Source of the DNA: Oryzias latipes
Taxonomy: Eukaryota > Chordata > Actinopteri > Beloniformes > Adrianichthyidae
Assembly: GCF_002234675.1 (NCBI RefSeq)
Contig: NC_019867.2
Span: 631,001 to 695,000 of the forward strand
Length of the DNA stretch: 64,000 nt
Reading direction: 5' to 3'
The translations under genes and the position numbers were made by a program. Within the stretch, counting starts at the first letter, position 1, and each line of letters opens with the position of its first letter. Below are positions 48,358 to 60,563 of the stretch, in pieces. The notes under the pieces were generated by a model that did no database searches, was not told where the DNA came from, and was given only the letters and a program-made list of their open reading frames with translations.

Positions 48358-51300
48358 CAAACTGCACAAAACTACAGACAAACATCCCATCGTCCCCTCC
48401 ATTATTTTACCTCTGTTAGAAATGTTCCAACATGCAGAACATGCAAAGAACATGTGCAGGACATGTACGGACTGTCCTCTTAACAGTAAAATGAAATCAC
48501 ACCAAGCTGAGGTCTGTATTTGAATCCCTCTGCAGTTCCAAAGGAGGACACTAGGCGGCGAAAGTGGACATTTCACTTCAGAGAAGGCCCTAAAGAAGAA
48601 GAAACTCGCTAATGTTAGCATTAGCATGCTACATTTTAAAGGAGAAGTTTGTGATTTACGGTATGTTACATCGATATTTCATTAAAGAAAACTAAAATAT
48701 TTATTGACTGCGGTCTGCTGCCCCGCATGTGTCAGGAGGAGATAAACGGAGAAGTTTGTTGTTCTGTACTGCGCGTGCGCACAAACGCCTCGCGCTCGGG
48801 TCCAGCCGCTGTGTCGTGCTGTGTTGTACTTTGTTGTTTAGTAACATCCTTTGATCTACAGACTCAGTCCGGTTTTTTCTGAATCTTCTACACGGAACCA
48901 GAACCCACCGTCCTCTGAACAAACACGGACCACAAAAACCGGACTTTAATCGGTTTATTTCTAAAGAAAACTGACCGGAAAACGAAGTTCTGCTGCGGAG
49001 AAGAAGCGGGCGGTAAACGTGGTAATGCTCAAAAATTAAGATTCATTAAAACTACAAAAGGAAATTCAAGTTTAATGGTAAAGTAGTTAATAAAATAAAA
49101 CCACTTCGTCGCGTTCAAATGTTTTTTTTTTAAACATTCTGGGTCTTTAAACACCCGCTGGTTCCTCCAAACGACATTTTTATCTTTCCTTTGATGAATA
49201 TTTAATAGTTTGTCCTCTAAGTCAATGATTCATTATTTTTATTAAGAGTTTATTTTGTGCAGCTTCTCAAATCAAAGAGCTCACAGACTGAAATAATAGT
49301 TGTGACCACAAGGGGGCGCAACAGAGAGCGTTTCTCTTGTTTTTTAGTGAACATTTGCAGAATACATTTCAAAAATGTAATATTTATAACAGTACAAGAA
49401 CATACTTCTAATACAAATCACATTTAAACTTATGAAATTCTTAACTACTGAGAACAAGAATCTAAAAACCATGTATCTTGTAACCCTTGTGCTATCCTAG
49501 GCACTGTAACATTGGGAGTTGGGTCATCTAGACCCACTAGACAGTGCTCTGAACCTTTTCTCTTCAATGATTTGTGATCTTCACTGGTGTCCATGGATTA
49601 CATGAAATCTTTCCACCTTTATCCACCTTTGTCATGGTAGGAAGAACACCTCAATGGAAGGGGGGGGGGGGGGTCATCTAAGATAGAACAAGGGTTACAC
49701 ACACAGCGGTAATAAAGAATGACCGAATAAAACAAAACATTCAGAGGGAAAATCAAATGTGAGGGTTAACTTCTGTCACTAATCAAAAGATGTTCAGATG
49801 TTTATCACTTTTGGTGAAGCAGGAATTAGTTTGGAATTTTGCTGCAGATCCAGTTTCAGGACAAAGAATTGAGCTGTTTTATTAACAAATGTACTTTTGT
49901 GAAAATGAAATGTAATCATGAATATAAACATAAAAAAACAGCATCACAATCTTTGTGTTCAAAACTATGAAAACCAAATATTACGTTTTTGGAATAAAGT
50001 TGAAAATCAGCAAATAGTCGGTGATGAATTTGTGGAGGTTTCCCATAATTTTTAAGTGAATTCACAAGAATTAATGAGAAAATGTTTCTGGCAGAAAGTA
50101 GTTATATTGTATACTTATAAATGTTATATTTATAAGTATATTTATGTATTATATTCTGCAAATTTTCAATTAAAAAACAAAAACTTCATGCCGAAATAAA
50201 AGGACTTGTCATTAGAACTGTATTTTATTCTTGGATTGTTATGTTATACTTTTATATTCTGCAAATGTTCAATAAAAACAAACTTAAAGCTTAAATAAAC
50301 TACTACACACTTTGTCTGCCTCCAAGGCCGTCAATGCGCGACAGAGACACCTGATTGGTCAGAATCTGGACCAATCAGCAGCTGTTGGAAGGCAGATTTG
50401 ACACCAAGATGAACCCTCGAACGCAAAATCAAAGATAGGGAGAAAAGCGAGATGAGACACAACGCATGAAAACATTTGTTTGAAAACGCTAAAATGTAAT
50501 ATTTTCTTTTGTTACTTTGTTTTCTTGGAATGAATTGGCATAAATATCACTTCATAGAAACGCAGATATAAGCAGAGGTTTTATCAAGAAGGTCTTCCAA
50601 CCGAAGCAAATCAACCATAAGAATCATGAGAAGAACTTTCAGACCGGATCACAACCACTGGTTCTGATGACTTGTTGGTGGGAGGAGGGCGTGTTCTTCA
50701 GCAGAGAAAGGAAAGAGGGGAACAGAACCTTAAATGTAGGAACTTTGGATCTCATGGTTCTGTTCATGCAGACAGAACTTGTGAAGAACGTCGGCTTTGA
50801 TCCGTGCAGCAGAGAAAAAAAGCCGCTGTGGGTTTCAGACCAGAAACTGAACTTTGAGTCTTCAACCCTCTTTGGAGTTTCAGGACATCCAGAACTGGAC
50901 CAGAATCCAGAAGAACATCAGAAGAACCCAGATCCAGATCTTCACCATCATCATCTTCACTTCCTTAGAAACTCTCTTCTGTATTTTAACAAACATTCTG
51001 GTTTTATTGATCTCATCTGCTTCTCTCACTGGTTAGAAATGATTTGAATAAATGATCCATATTTCTACATTTATTTCTCTACAGACTCTTCATTTCCACC
51101 ATGAATACAGCAGATTCTCCAGAATAATCCCCGTTACTAAAAGCTCAGATTAGATTTGTGCAGATGAAGCAGTCGCCTTCATTTCCAGATGTTCCTTCAG
51201 AAGCGTTTGGCCTCCACCGGCGTCCAGAGCAAACGCCGAAGACGAGGGTCTAGCTTCAGCCAGACGCTGGCGCCAGACGCTCCTGGATCATCAGGACCAG

Positions 51301-51420
51301 CAGGAGGCGGGAATCCAGGCTGAAACTGACCGTAAAGAGGTTCCGGTTCCACAAAGCGCCGTTTTCCTCCAATGCCAGGCCTAAGCAGCAGCGGCCTGCG
51401 GATGCCGCGCCGGCGTGCGC
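48358..51420. other. grsf1-rufy3 convergent interval
   Basis: It contains the grsf1 3' UTR (start unclear; attaaa at about 48,679), the MITE at 49,480-49,698, AT-rich sequence (49,700-50,300) and the rufy3 3' UTR. Two minus-strand AATAAA motifs, at 51,070-51,075 and 51,003-51,008, would give rufy3 a 3' UTR of about 0.35-0.4 kb. An open frame at 50,667-51,047 on the plus strand is not recognised and overlaps this UTR. Confidence 0.6.
49480..49698 (+). mobile_element. MITE with GTAACCCTTG ends, full-length copy
   Basis: Terminal inverted repeats gtaacccttgtgctatcct and agatagaacaagggttac enclose about 220 non-coding bases with a G14 run at 49,660-49,673. Three copies of this family occur in the window. 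It lies in the grsf1-rufy3 interval. Confidence 0.88.
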
Positions 51421-54400
51421 TCACGTGGGCGAGGAGCCGTACTGCAGCAGCAGCTGGGCGTAGCAGGCGCTGCACACCGTCTCCGGGAGGATGGAGGACG
51501 GCAGCGGCAGCTCGTTGGAGACGCAGCTCTGACAGAAAACGCCGCTGCAGTTCTTACAGCGTTTCTGCAAGAGAGCACAGAGTTCACGCCGTCAAGGCCC
51601 GCCGATCCACGGTTCTGGAAGATGCTTTGTTCAACCGCCAACCTACCTTTGTCCTGTCCAGAGACTGCACCTCCTCACACATGGCGCAGATGGAGGGCGG
51701 AGCCGTCTGCAGACCGCTCTCCTCCTGCAACGACACAGACGCTCAGCTCAGGAGCCAACGCCAGCGCGGGCGGCGCCGTTACTCCTCACCTGTTCGTCCT
51801 GACGAGGAGACGAAGACCTTCACAGAAGGAGAAGAACGTCAGCGGTCTTCCCGCAGAACGAACCGACGTGCAGACGACCACTCACCGGCTGGAGCCGCTC
51901 CTGCCCGGCTCGCCGCTCCACGAGCGCTCCATCTCACTGCTACCTGGAGGCTCCTCTGAAGATGAGGAGGAGGAGCTCATCCTCGTCTGCTCCTCGCCAT
52001 CGCAGCCGGGCGGCTGACCTCCTGTGGGTCCCGGCTCCGCCCTCTCCGGCAGGGAGGGGTCGGCCTGTTTGCCGGCAGCGCCCAGACTGGGAGGCTCCGC
52101 CTTTCGCTCTTTTCTCAGCTCCGACTCCAGATGAGACCTGAAGGAGAAGTTTGTGGATCACCTCGGAAAAAACAGCGACTACCGTCAGAAAAACCTGAAG
52201 GAGCAGAGCTTCTCCAAGCACATGTGTCAGCATGAACACGCGTGTGGCCTTCCACACCTCAATCATTAAAAGATAAACCTTCCATGAAACTGGAAGCCCA
52301 ACCTCATTTCCCGTTTACCTGTCGGCACTGAAACGGCGCCTCCTACGGGCGCAGAGCCGTGTTCAGACCTGTGAGTCATGTGACGAGGGGCGGGGCCACA
52401 CCTGCATCTCCTCAGCTGCTCCACCTCCACCTGCAGACTCATGATCTTGTCTCCAAAGTCGCGTTTGAAGAGGCGGTTGGCCTCCAGCGCCAGGGCGCGC
52501 TCCCTCTCGGCGTGCTTGCATCTGGGTCGGGGGGGGGGGGGTGAGCGCATTAAAGCAAACTGATGGTGGAACCAAAGAAAAAGCGGAAGGACGGACGGCG
52601 AAGCAGACTCTTTTCAGGAGCGCTTTATTAGCCGGACCACAGTTTACAGCAAGGTTCACACGCTCAGATCCATCCCATCATTCCCGTCTCTCCACCAGAG
52701 CCCCCCCACGCTGCAGACGGCCTGAACTCCCCCCGTTAGCCAAAGAAGCAGAAATGAGAACGTTTGAGGATTAAGTGGAAGTAAAACCCGAAGGCTGAAG
52801 CAGCAGGAAGCCGACACAGAGGAAGCATCTCAGCCGGGGGGGGGCAGGACTGCGCAGCCACTCCTGCAGCTGCAGCTACGGCTTCAGCTGCAGGAGCTTC
52901 CCGGCTGAAGTGCTCAGATTTCTGGCCTGCTTCACCAAATGTTTGTCGCTGAGCGTGAAGACGAACAAACGAGGAAACAAAAGGATGAGAACGGACACGG
53001 TGGGGGGGCAGAGAGAGAAAAGTGAGAGGTTTGTGCTGTGAAAGCGTCACGTCAAAGCGGCACACCTGCAGCCTCCTCACCTGCTCTCCAGCTGCTTCAC
53101 CGTCCCCGACATCTGGCTGATTTTGTCCTCCAGGCGAGCGATGACCTCCCCCTTCTGCTTGGAGCTGCTGTCTGCACTCTGAGGAAGAGGAGAGCAGTGA
53201 GAGGAGCTCCTTCATCATCAGCCCCCACCAGAGCAGCACATGTTGGCATGGAAACCAAAGATCAGGAGACGATGCTGCTGCAGGAGATGCCAACGGCAGG
53301 AACCCCGGCGGTAACCGTGGTAACCACGCTCCCCCTCTGCAGCTGGTCTGAAACCCACCTGAGACTTGTGGCTGAGCTGCTGGTTGATGGTCCGGAGGTC
53401 GTCCAGCTGCTGCCGGAGCTCCATCAGAGCGTCCTGCTTCTCACAGACGTCCTTCTCCAGCATCTTCATGGACATCTCCATCTCCTGCTTCATCCCGATC
53501 TGCACCTCCAGCTCCCGCTCCACGTCCTGCAGATCAGGGGCCTCATTTATAAAACTTTGCGTAGGATTTGCGTCAGAAGTGGCGTACGGATGAAACATAG
53601 GACGTGCGTACGCACAGAAATATTGGGATTTATAAACCGTGCGCACGCACATCCTACGCATCTTTCCCTTAATAAATCACAACCGATTCTAAATGCAGCG
53701 CAGCTTTTGCGGCTTCATGACACGCCCATAGTTGCCCATAAATAGTCCGTGAAAACGCCCACAAATTAATATTCATGGCTTGCTAAACCATGGCACACAC
53801 AGAGGGGAAATCAAAAAAACGTAACTTCACTCAATGTGAAGTAGAAGTTATCGTTGGCGAGGTGGAAAAGAGGAGAAAAGTGTTGTTTGGAGGGCACAGT
53901 GTGGGCATTACTAATGCCAAAAAGGCACGTGAGCGGCAAACGGTGGCAGACGCCGTAATGCTGTAGCCTCACAACCTCGGACCGTGGCCGAAATAAAAAA
54001 GAAATGAAAGAAATGATCGGACATCAAAGTCGAGGCAAAAAAACGTCTAGCGCTGCATCGGCAGAGTGTGTCTGCCACGGGGGGGGGAAAGGGGACACCG
54101 GAGCTGACCCCTCTTGATGAGAGACTGGCGGCTATTGGGGAATCCCTATCGGCGTCCCCTCCGTCTCAGTCACCTCGGTGACTGAGACGGAGGGGACGCC
54201 GACGCACCGGGTGACACAGGTAAGAGAAATAATTAAAATGAATGCAGTCAAGTCACATGTATGCAGGCTACACAATTACAGTTTATTAATATAGAACAAT
54301 TTTATTTTAGTTGCTGGGTGTTCCAGCGGGGCCAGTGGTTACGATGCTGCAGCTGAGCAGCCGTCTGGACCCAGCGTCTCCACGGCACGCGGCTCTCAAC

Positions 54401-57400
54401 CCTCCAGCAGTGGGCGCGTCCTCACCGATGCAGTCCTTGAAATGCAGAGGGAAGTCAGTAGTTCAATCAGAGAGGTGGCCAAGGAGTTGGGCGAAATCAA
54501 GACTGACTGAAATAAACTGCACGATGAGGGAATTCTTAAATAAATAATATTTTCCACACCTCTTTTTCTTTATAAGCGACGCATCACTTCCAAACGCTGG
54601 CGCACAGCAGCAGCAAATGGCTCAAATGCGTGGGGATGGGGTTCAGGGTCGGGGCCAACACAGCAATCAGCGCCAGGGGGTAGAGGCACGTTTTTAAGCT
54701 GTGCCACATTGTGTAGCACAGCACATGCCAGCACGATTTGGCACACACTGTCACTTTCACGTGTTTCTTCCATCTGCCGACGGTGTCGCCGTTTCTCATT
54801 TCACCCGTTTTTGTGCGTACGCCTGGGTCAGAGCGTGGAGGACCGCACATTTTCCCGTCAAGTTTGCTTTTTATAAATCTCAACTATTGCGTAGAGAGTG
54901 GCGTACGCCTTCTTTTGTGCGTACGCAACGTTTATAAATGAGGCCCCAGCTCCTGATCAGACCCCCCCCCCCTCGCGGGCAGAGGGAGCAGCGGCTCCGG
55001 CAGGAGCGGCACTCACCAGCCGGAGCAGAGTTTCCTCCTTCAGCTGCTTGCGGGTTTCGGTCAGCGCAGAACCGTCGGCTGCCGGGTCTCCTCTGGCTGA
55101 CTGGAAGCACAAAGACGTGCTTTCAGACGCACAACCAGAACCAGAACCAGAACCTCACACCGGAGAGTTCAACGGCGCCTTGAGAAGCACCGATGCAGGT
55201 CCTGCCCGGCTCACCTTCCTGGACTCCAGCTGGAAGGAGCTCTCCTCTTTGACTCTCTCCACGTCTTCTTGTAGCGTGATGATGCGGTTGTTCGCCACCG
55301 CGAGCTGAGGAGACCAGCCACAGAAGGATGACACGCCTGACACTTCCTGTTCTCGCAGAGGGAAGCCGCCGACTCACCTCTTCGGTCAGCTTGGTGTTGG
55401 CCTTCTCCAGAGCGTCCACCTTGGCCTGCAGGTTGTTCACGGAGGCGCTGAAACCACAGGAGCCGGTGAGTCACGGACCTCAGGGGGAGGAGCCCCCCCC
55501 CCGCTGACTCACCTTAAATGTCTGTTCAGCTCCTCCACGTAGTTCTTCTGATCCAGGATGGCCGTGATCTGACCGTCGCTGTCCGAACACAAACCACATC
55601 GTCAGCCAACCGCCACCGCGCTCCAGCTCCAGGTCAGAGCGGCTCCGCCCATTCAGGACTTCCTGTCTGCTCTACGTTTACGTTAAACGCCACCGTGCAG
55701 AACTCTGGCCCAGTTCTCTGGGACACCTGACCTGGATGGACTGGCCCCGCCCCCTGACACGCCCCCCACCCCGCCCCAGTTTGTAGGAACTTACCCCTCT
55801 GCGCTCTTGCTACTGTGTCCTCCATCCTTGAGGTACATGGAGAAGTCAATCACCCCGACCTGCAGAGAGGAGAGTTCAACCTGTGACGATGGGATGTGGG
55901 GGCGGAGTCAGACAGATGCCAGCCCCTCCTCTCCTGGGCGACACACCTGCGAGTCCAGATCTTCTCCCTTCATGCACAGGTTAGCATCGATGACGTTCAG
56001 CCCGACCAGGAGGCCGGCGATGACGGCGCCCTCCTCCTCCATCATCAGGGCGTTCGGCTCGTAGAATTCACTGCGGGGGGGAGACCAGCGTGAGTCCAGA
56101 ACCGGAGGGAGGGCGCGGCGTCAGGTACACACCTGAGCAGGTCCTTCCTGTTGATGATGGTTTTCATGTAGTCGGAGAGCTTCTTCTGCATCAGCGCCAG
56201 GCGTAACCAAGCACGGCCGCGCCCCAGGGGGGTTCTGACGCCAAACAGGAACGTTTAAAACACTGAAAAGCTCACCCGTCACTCGGAGAACGCTCGGACA
56301 GACTGACCTGAGGCCTGGCAGGTCCTTGACGCTGGCCGTGATCTCTCCTGCTTCAGGCGTCAGCTTCTCAACCAGCTCCAACGCCCCCCAGAAGGACTTG
56401 TTCTGCCCCAGGAAGGTCTTCTTAGCTGACACACACAGCATGGACAGCTTTATTTCAGCCGGTCAAAAGCAGAACCCAGAAGAACTTCTGACAGGTTCAG
56501 AAGGACTTTCAAAGGAGGAGGACAGGACCTACTCTTCAGCCCGTGCTTCAGGCAGTGCTCCATCACCACGAAGAACTGCTGCAGCGGCGCGTAATCCGAG
56601 TCCAGCGTGCGTCCCAGGTTCAGGGCGGACTCGATCAGGCCTTTGATGCTCAGCTTGGCCATGTTCATCAGGTTGAGCCGCTCGATTGCGACTGGATCCT
56701 TAGGATCTGGAGAAACATCCGGTCAGAGAACGGGAAGCTGAAAGTTCAGCTGAAATGCAGAGAATCAACTGTTTTTTCTGATCGTTGATCGGTGAAGTCC
56801 CAAACCGGTCCGACCGTGTGGTCTGCAGGCCTCTGGATGCATGTGGACGGAGGTCCACAGCTACCACACGTCTCACCTGTCTGCCGTGTCATGCTTTTGG
56901 TATGTTAAAAGACGTCGTCTCCCTGGCAACCAGAGTTAGCCACGCCCACATCCTAACAGTGAGAACATGAGCGGTCGTGTCGCCGTCTCTCTGAGACAGA
57001 CGTTCTTTAATGCTGATTGGATAAAGTATGTACGATTTTGAATGGAGTTTTCTCCAACTATGAGACCATGATTTGGACCAGGTCACCATGGAAACCATCG
57101 GCATGATGCAGAGAAAATCATTGGACGCCGTCTCCCCACCCTGACGGACATCTGCTCTGCACGCTGCATCACTAGCGCTCAGAACATCATCAGGGACAGG
57201 ACCTGTCTGACCTGCTGCCCTCTGGGAGGGGCTACAGAGGCATCAGAACCAAAACCACCAGACTCAAAAACAGCTTCTTTCCATAAACAATAACCAAACG
57301 CACAGATGAAATCCATCCTTCTGTCCACAACGTCAACACTCTACCTCATTGCTACCCCTAATGTCTGACATCTTTACACACAAATTTCAGACATTCAATC

Positions 57401-58816
57401 AATCAAACTTTATTTATAAAATAGTGCTTTTCATGTAGTTGTGCAGCTCGAAGCGCTTTAACATTAAAAACAGATAACACACAATATTACAGCAACAACC
57501 CAACCCACCCTTTACCCTCCCCACTCCCCTCCATTAAAACATGTGACCCATGGCCCCCACGTAAAAGGAAAAATGACTATGTAACTGTAAACAAACAAAC
57601 AAGTAAGGCTCTGCTCTGCTGTGGGGAAACGGTATTTGGGAATCTCTTCATACCAGGAGCCAGCCTGGTCATGGGAGCAACGTCACAGCGCCCCCCCAGA
57701 CTGGGACAACACTGGGGTCCACTTCACAGCCGTGAGGCTGCAAACTTAGACCCCAGCCGCCCCAGCAAGGGCAACAACTGCAGCAACAACCACCGACCGA
57801 GCCGGCAGCCCTGGAGGAAAAGATCCCCACAAGAAACACTGGAGCTGAAATCACGAGATGCTAAAATTAAAGACATAACATGTGTATAAAAACATAAAAC
57901 TGAGAATAAGATGCATAAAATGAAAATAAATACATAAAATAGCCTGTACTAAAACTAATAGAATAAATTAGCAGTTAAAATCAACTAAAAGCTAAATTAT
58001 AAAGGTGGGTCTTGAGCCTCTTCTTAACAACCTCTACAGTCTCTGAGGTTCTCCGGCAGACTGTTCCACAGGTGAGAGCCTGACGGTGGAACGAAGCCTC
58101 GCCACAAGTCAAGTCAACTTTCTTTATGAAGCGCTTTTAAAACAGCAGAAGCTGACCAAAGTGCTTAACAATGCAGAATAAAAACAAAACAACAAACTAA
58201 AACAAACAGAATAAAATCAATAAAAATCGATACATTAAATAAAATTAAATAAAACCAATAAAAACATCAACTCATACTGAGTTAAAAGCCAGGGAGAAAA
58301 GGTGAGTTTTTAACTTGGATTTAAAATCATTCAGTGAACGGGCCCGCCTAACCTGCATAGGGAGTTCATTCCCCAAGCTGGGCCAGCAACAGCGAAGGCT
58401 CCGTCCCCTCTGAGTTTCCGCCGTGTCCTTGGCACATCTAGGAGTTGTTCTCACCTTAGGAACAACTTGGGCTACGATCACACTGCAGGGCTTAATGCTC
58501 AATTCAGATTTTTTGAAAGAATCCCATTTTTCTGCAAGGCCGTTCACATTTCCAATTAAATGTGAACTTTTATGATCTCCTGTGTGACCGTGGAATGACC
58601 CAGAAGTGACCCGCATGTGCAGAACTCAACGGTGAACGACGTCACTGTTGTTTATGAACATAGCTAACGTTAGCATGGATGTCAACAACAGTGTTGTCAA
58701 CAGCTGAGCTCTTTTTAATACATTTATTTTCACAAAGGAGCAGCAAAGTTACAATCTTCTCATTTTAAGAAGGCATTGGAGCCAGGGTCATCTGGACCCA
58801 CTGTAGTGGAATGGGG

Positions 58817-58858
<42 letters not shown>

Positions 58859-60563
58859 CAGGAGAAGAGCGCTGGAGGGAGTGAGGGGGGCAGCGGGGGC
58901 GCACATTCATGTTGTGTGTTAGGACGAAGGAGAACGGTGATAAAAGAAGGTTTCCCCCAGAATAAATGCGATGGACTCTTTATTAACCCGTTCTGGAGAA
59001 TCTGAGGGTCCAAACGGGGAAGTGAACCCGGAGGAGGATCCACCTTCTGTCCCCCGTCCTTCTGACCACGATCGGAAAGGGGGAAAAGTCATGGCGGGGA
59101 AGGTTCAACGCCACGCTCGGCCATTTAGCTGGAAATGTTTTCAGAAACCGCCCGGATGCGATCAGAGCCCTGGAGTTTGGCCTGAATGGAGCTGTCACTC
59201 CAAATATGAATCAATGGGTGACCTCACTTCCCTTCCACTGACTGGTCTTTAATTGGAAAAGTGAACAAAAAAAAATCAGATTTTTTGCAAAAATGGGAAT
59301 TGAGCATTAAGCCCTGCAGTGTGAACGTAGCCTAAGAGGTCAGAGGAGCTCAGGGTCCCCGAGGGCTCAAACATCATTTAAATAAGAAGGCCCAAGACCA
59401 GAAAAACATTCATAAACCCCCATCCAGTTCCAGACCAGGAAAACAAACATGGATATATGTGTCTGCAGGTGGATGACCAGAAGGGGGCGGAGCTTGTGGC
59501 CCCGCCCTACGTCACAACTACGATCTTTCTTAACCAACATTTTTTCAACTGCACCTGATTCACAGCGATTTGAATAAAGAGAAACTCAGAAATGCAACTG
59601 TAAGCTTCATTTTTTCTGTAAATGTCCATCAACACGCCACAGGAACATGTTCAAAACACGCTGTCATGGGGGAGGGTCTTTAACTGTGTTTGAAAGAGCG
59701 AACAGCAGAGGCCTGAAAGAACGCTACGGTACCGCTATAGGAACCACGTTCTCCTGCCATCATGACGGGGATCTACCAGAACCTGGCAGTGATGAGACCG
59801 TCACACAGGAAGAACACGCCCATCTGCCACATGACGGCAACGAACACGAAGCCCCGTTCAGAACTTTCATTCATCTGCATCTTCCATGGTTGCCATGACA
59901 ACAGCAGCAAAAGCGTTTTGATGATTTTTTAAATGTTTCCAAATGGTTAACGTTTTGGATCTTAAAAAAGAGAAACGATTCTTTAAGATGAAGCTGACTC
60001 ATGTTGACAAAACATTTCCCAGCATGCTTTGCTGCTGTAAGACTGTAAGGCTCCACAGCTTTTGGACCCTCGAAAACGACATCAGAAACACAAAAGTACA
60101 AACTTCTGTAAAATTCAATAAAAAGCTCTTTTGATGACATTTAGAATCTAGTATTTCTGGGTCTGGTTCTGAGGTCGACCTGCATTAAAGTTATAAACGT
60201 GTTTGGGGAAAATCGGACCGGACCTTCGGCCAGAAACCCGTTCACCTGATGAACCGGGTCAGAAACCAGCTCCGATCCAACCAGCAGAGCTTCAACTTGT
60301 TCAGACCCTCCAACCGTTGGAGACGTCCGACTCCGCCACACCCTGGAGGAGCCGCTCCCCGCCCCCCCGAGCGGCCCGCTCGTACCTTCGTGGGCCGGCT
60401 CTGGGTCCGGCGTGAGCGAGATGTCGTTGAGCTCCCGCAGGCAGAGCCACTCTCCGTCCACGGAGACGCGAAAGTTGCAGAGATAGATGGTCTCCCTGGC
60501 GGCCTGCGTGATCTTGTCTGTGGTGGGGGTCGGGGTCTCGCTCTGGGGCGTCAGATCAGACAT
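51421..60563 (-). CDS. rufy3: RUN and FYVE domain-containing protein 3, long and short forms
   Basis: Shared exons in transcript order: 60,563-60,386, 56,706-56,533, 56,425-56,308, 56,234-56,133, 56,070-55,947, 55,859-55,795, 55,578-55,513, 55,447-55,378, 55,304-55,215, 55,100-55,017, 53,526-53,359 and 53,178-53,081. The long form continues 52,521-52,402, 52,137-51,886, 51,817-51,790, 51,724-51,647 and 51,564-51,421 (652 aa). Phases agree throughout; the 28-bp exon is the least certain. Exons 2-5 encode the RUN domain (for example [14 protein letters not shown] and [12 protein letters not shown]). Exons 7-12 encode coiled coil. The last two exons encode an eight-cysteine FYVE-like finger (C592, 595, 608, 611, 616, 619, 636, 639) lacking the basic His-rich motif of classic FYVE domains. 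RUFY3 is an endolysosomal and neuronal trafficking adaptor, reported to link ARL8-positive lysosomes to dynein. A Harbinger element fills most of intron 10. Confidence 0.93.
52876..52948 (-). CDS. rufy3: Alternative last exon of rufy3 (short isoform)
   Basis: This 73-base exon has an AG acceptor directly before 52,948, continues the phase of exon 12 (53,081-53,178), and reads [18 protein letters not shown] before ending LLQLKP and TAG at 52,878-52,876. The sum of exons 1-12 plus this exon is 1,410 bases, or 469 residues, exactly the length I recall for the main human RUFY3 form, which ends in a very similar Lys-Gln-Ala-Lys segment. Splicing past this exon to 52,521 yields the FYVE-like long form. 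Confidence 0.85.
53538..54946. mobile_element. PIF/Harbinger-type element 3 in rufy3 intron 10
   Basis: Inverted ends gggcctcatttataaa with CAG on both sides (53,535-53,537 and 54,947-54,949), 1,409 bases. Plus strand 53,790-53,966 encodes a Myb/SANT-like domain ([20 protein letters not shown]) ending in an early stop. Minus strand 54,773-54,570 keeps the C-terminal part of a Harbinger transposase ([17 protein letters not shown]). It is an internally deleted derivative of a two-gene element. Its left end is 11 bases from rufy3 exon 11. Confidence 0.9.
54149..54202. repeat. Perfect inverted repeat, 26-bp arms, 2-base spacer
   Basis: tcggcgtcccctccgtctca continuing to gtcacc (54,149-54,174) pairs fully with ggtgactgagacggagggga continuing to cgccga (54,177-54,202). 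It lies inside Harbinger element 3. Confidence 0.95.
57150..57290 (+). mobile_element. LINE C-terminal fragment (Rex1/L2-like)
   Basis: One frame reads [20 protein letters not shown] then SFFP and a stop, the characteristic last residues of many fish LINE proteins. Only the very end is present. Lies in rufy3 intron 1. Confidence 0.65.
57390..58105. repeat. Dispersed repeat (actttatttata family), copy 1
   Basis: Begins caatcaatcaaactttattt ataaaatagtgctttt and ends gtcttgagcctcttcttaac ... ctgttccacaggtgagagcc. The neighbouring sequence to 58,469 has the same order (actttctttatgaagcgctt ... ggagttcattccccaagctg). From memory this is a very common teleost repeat of uncertain class. Confidence 0.6.
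58106..59445. repeat. Dispersed repeat (actttatttata family), copy 2, split by a transposon
   Basis: The left part, 58,106-58,469, is interrupted by the TIR transposon at 58,470-59,332. The right part resumes with aagaggtcagaggagctcag and catcatttaaataagaaggc. Confidence 0.55.
58470..59332. mobile_element. TIR transposon with ggctacg...cgtagcc ends, copy 2
   Basis: In rufy3 intron 1. The inverted ends ggctacgatcacactgcagg and cctgcagtgtgaacgtagcc are followed inward on both sides by gcttaatgctcaatt. It contains a (GT)n run (58,816-58,852) and the same LTR-like module as copy 1 (about 58,860-59,190). It interrupts another dispersed repeat (58,106-58,469 and 59,333-59,445). Confidence 0.85.
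59465..59610 (+). repeat. Dispersed repeat family A, 3' fragment
   Basis: In rufy3 intron 1. It matches the 3' half of the 12,856-13,320 copy (gtggccccgccc, then a diverged stretch ending gaataaagagaaactcagaaa). Confidence 0.55.

Larger units (their letters stand above)
56707..60385 (-). other. rufy3 intron 1
   Basis: The 3.7-kb first intron is almost wholly repeats: LINE end, two copies of a dispersed repeat, a TIR transposon and a fragment of family A. The remaining sequence (59,610-60,385) shows nothing recognisable. Confidence 0.75.

Noticed and set aside
50667-51047. 126-codon plus-strand open frame
   Set aside because: Unrecognised, overlaps the probable rufy3 3' UTR on the other strand, and is rich in microsatellite-like codon runs.
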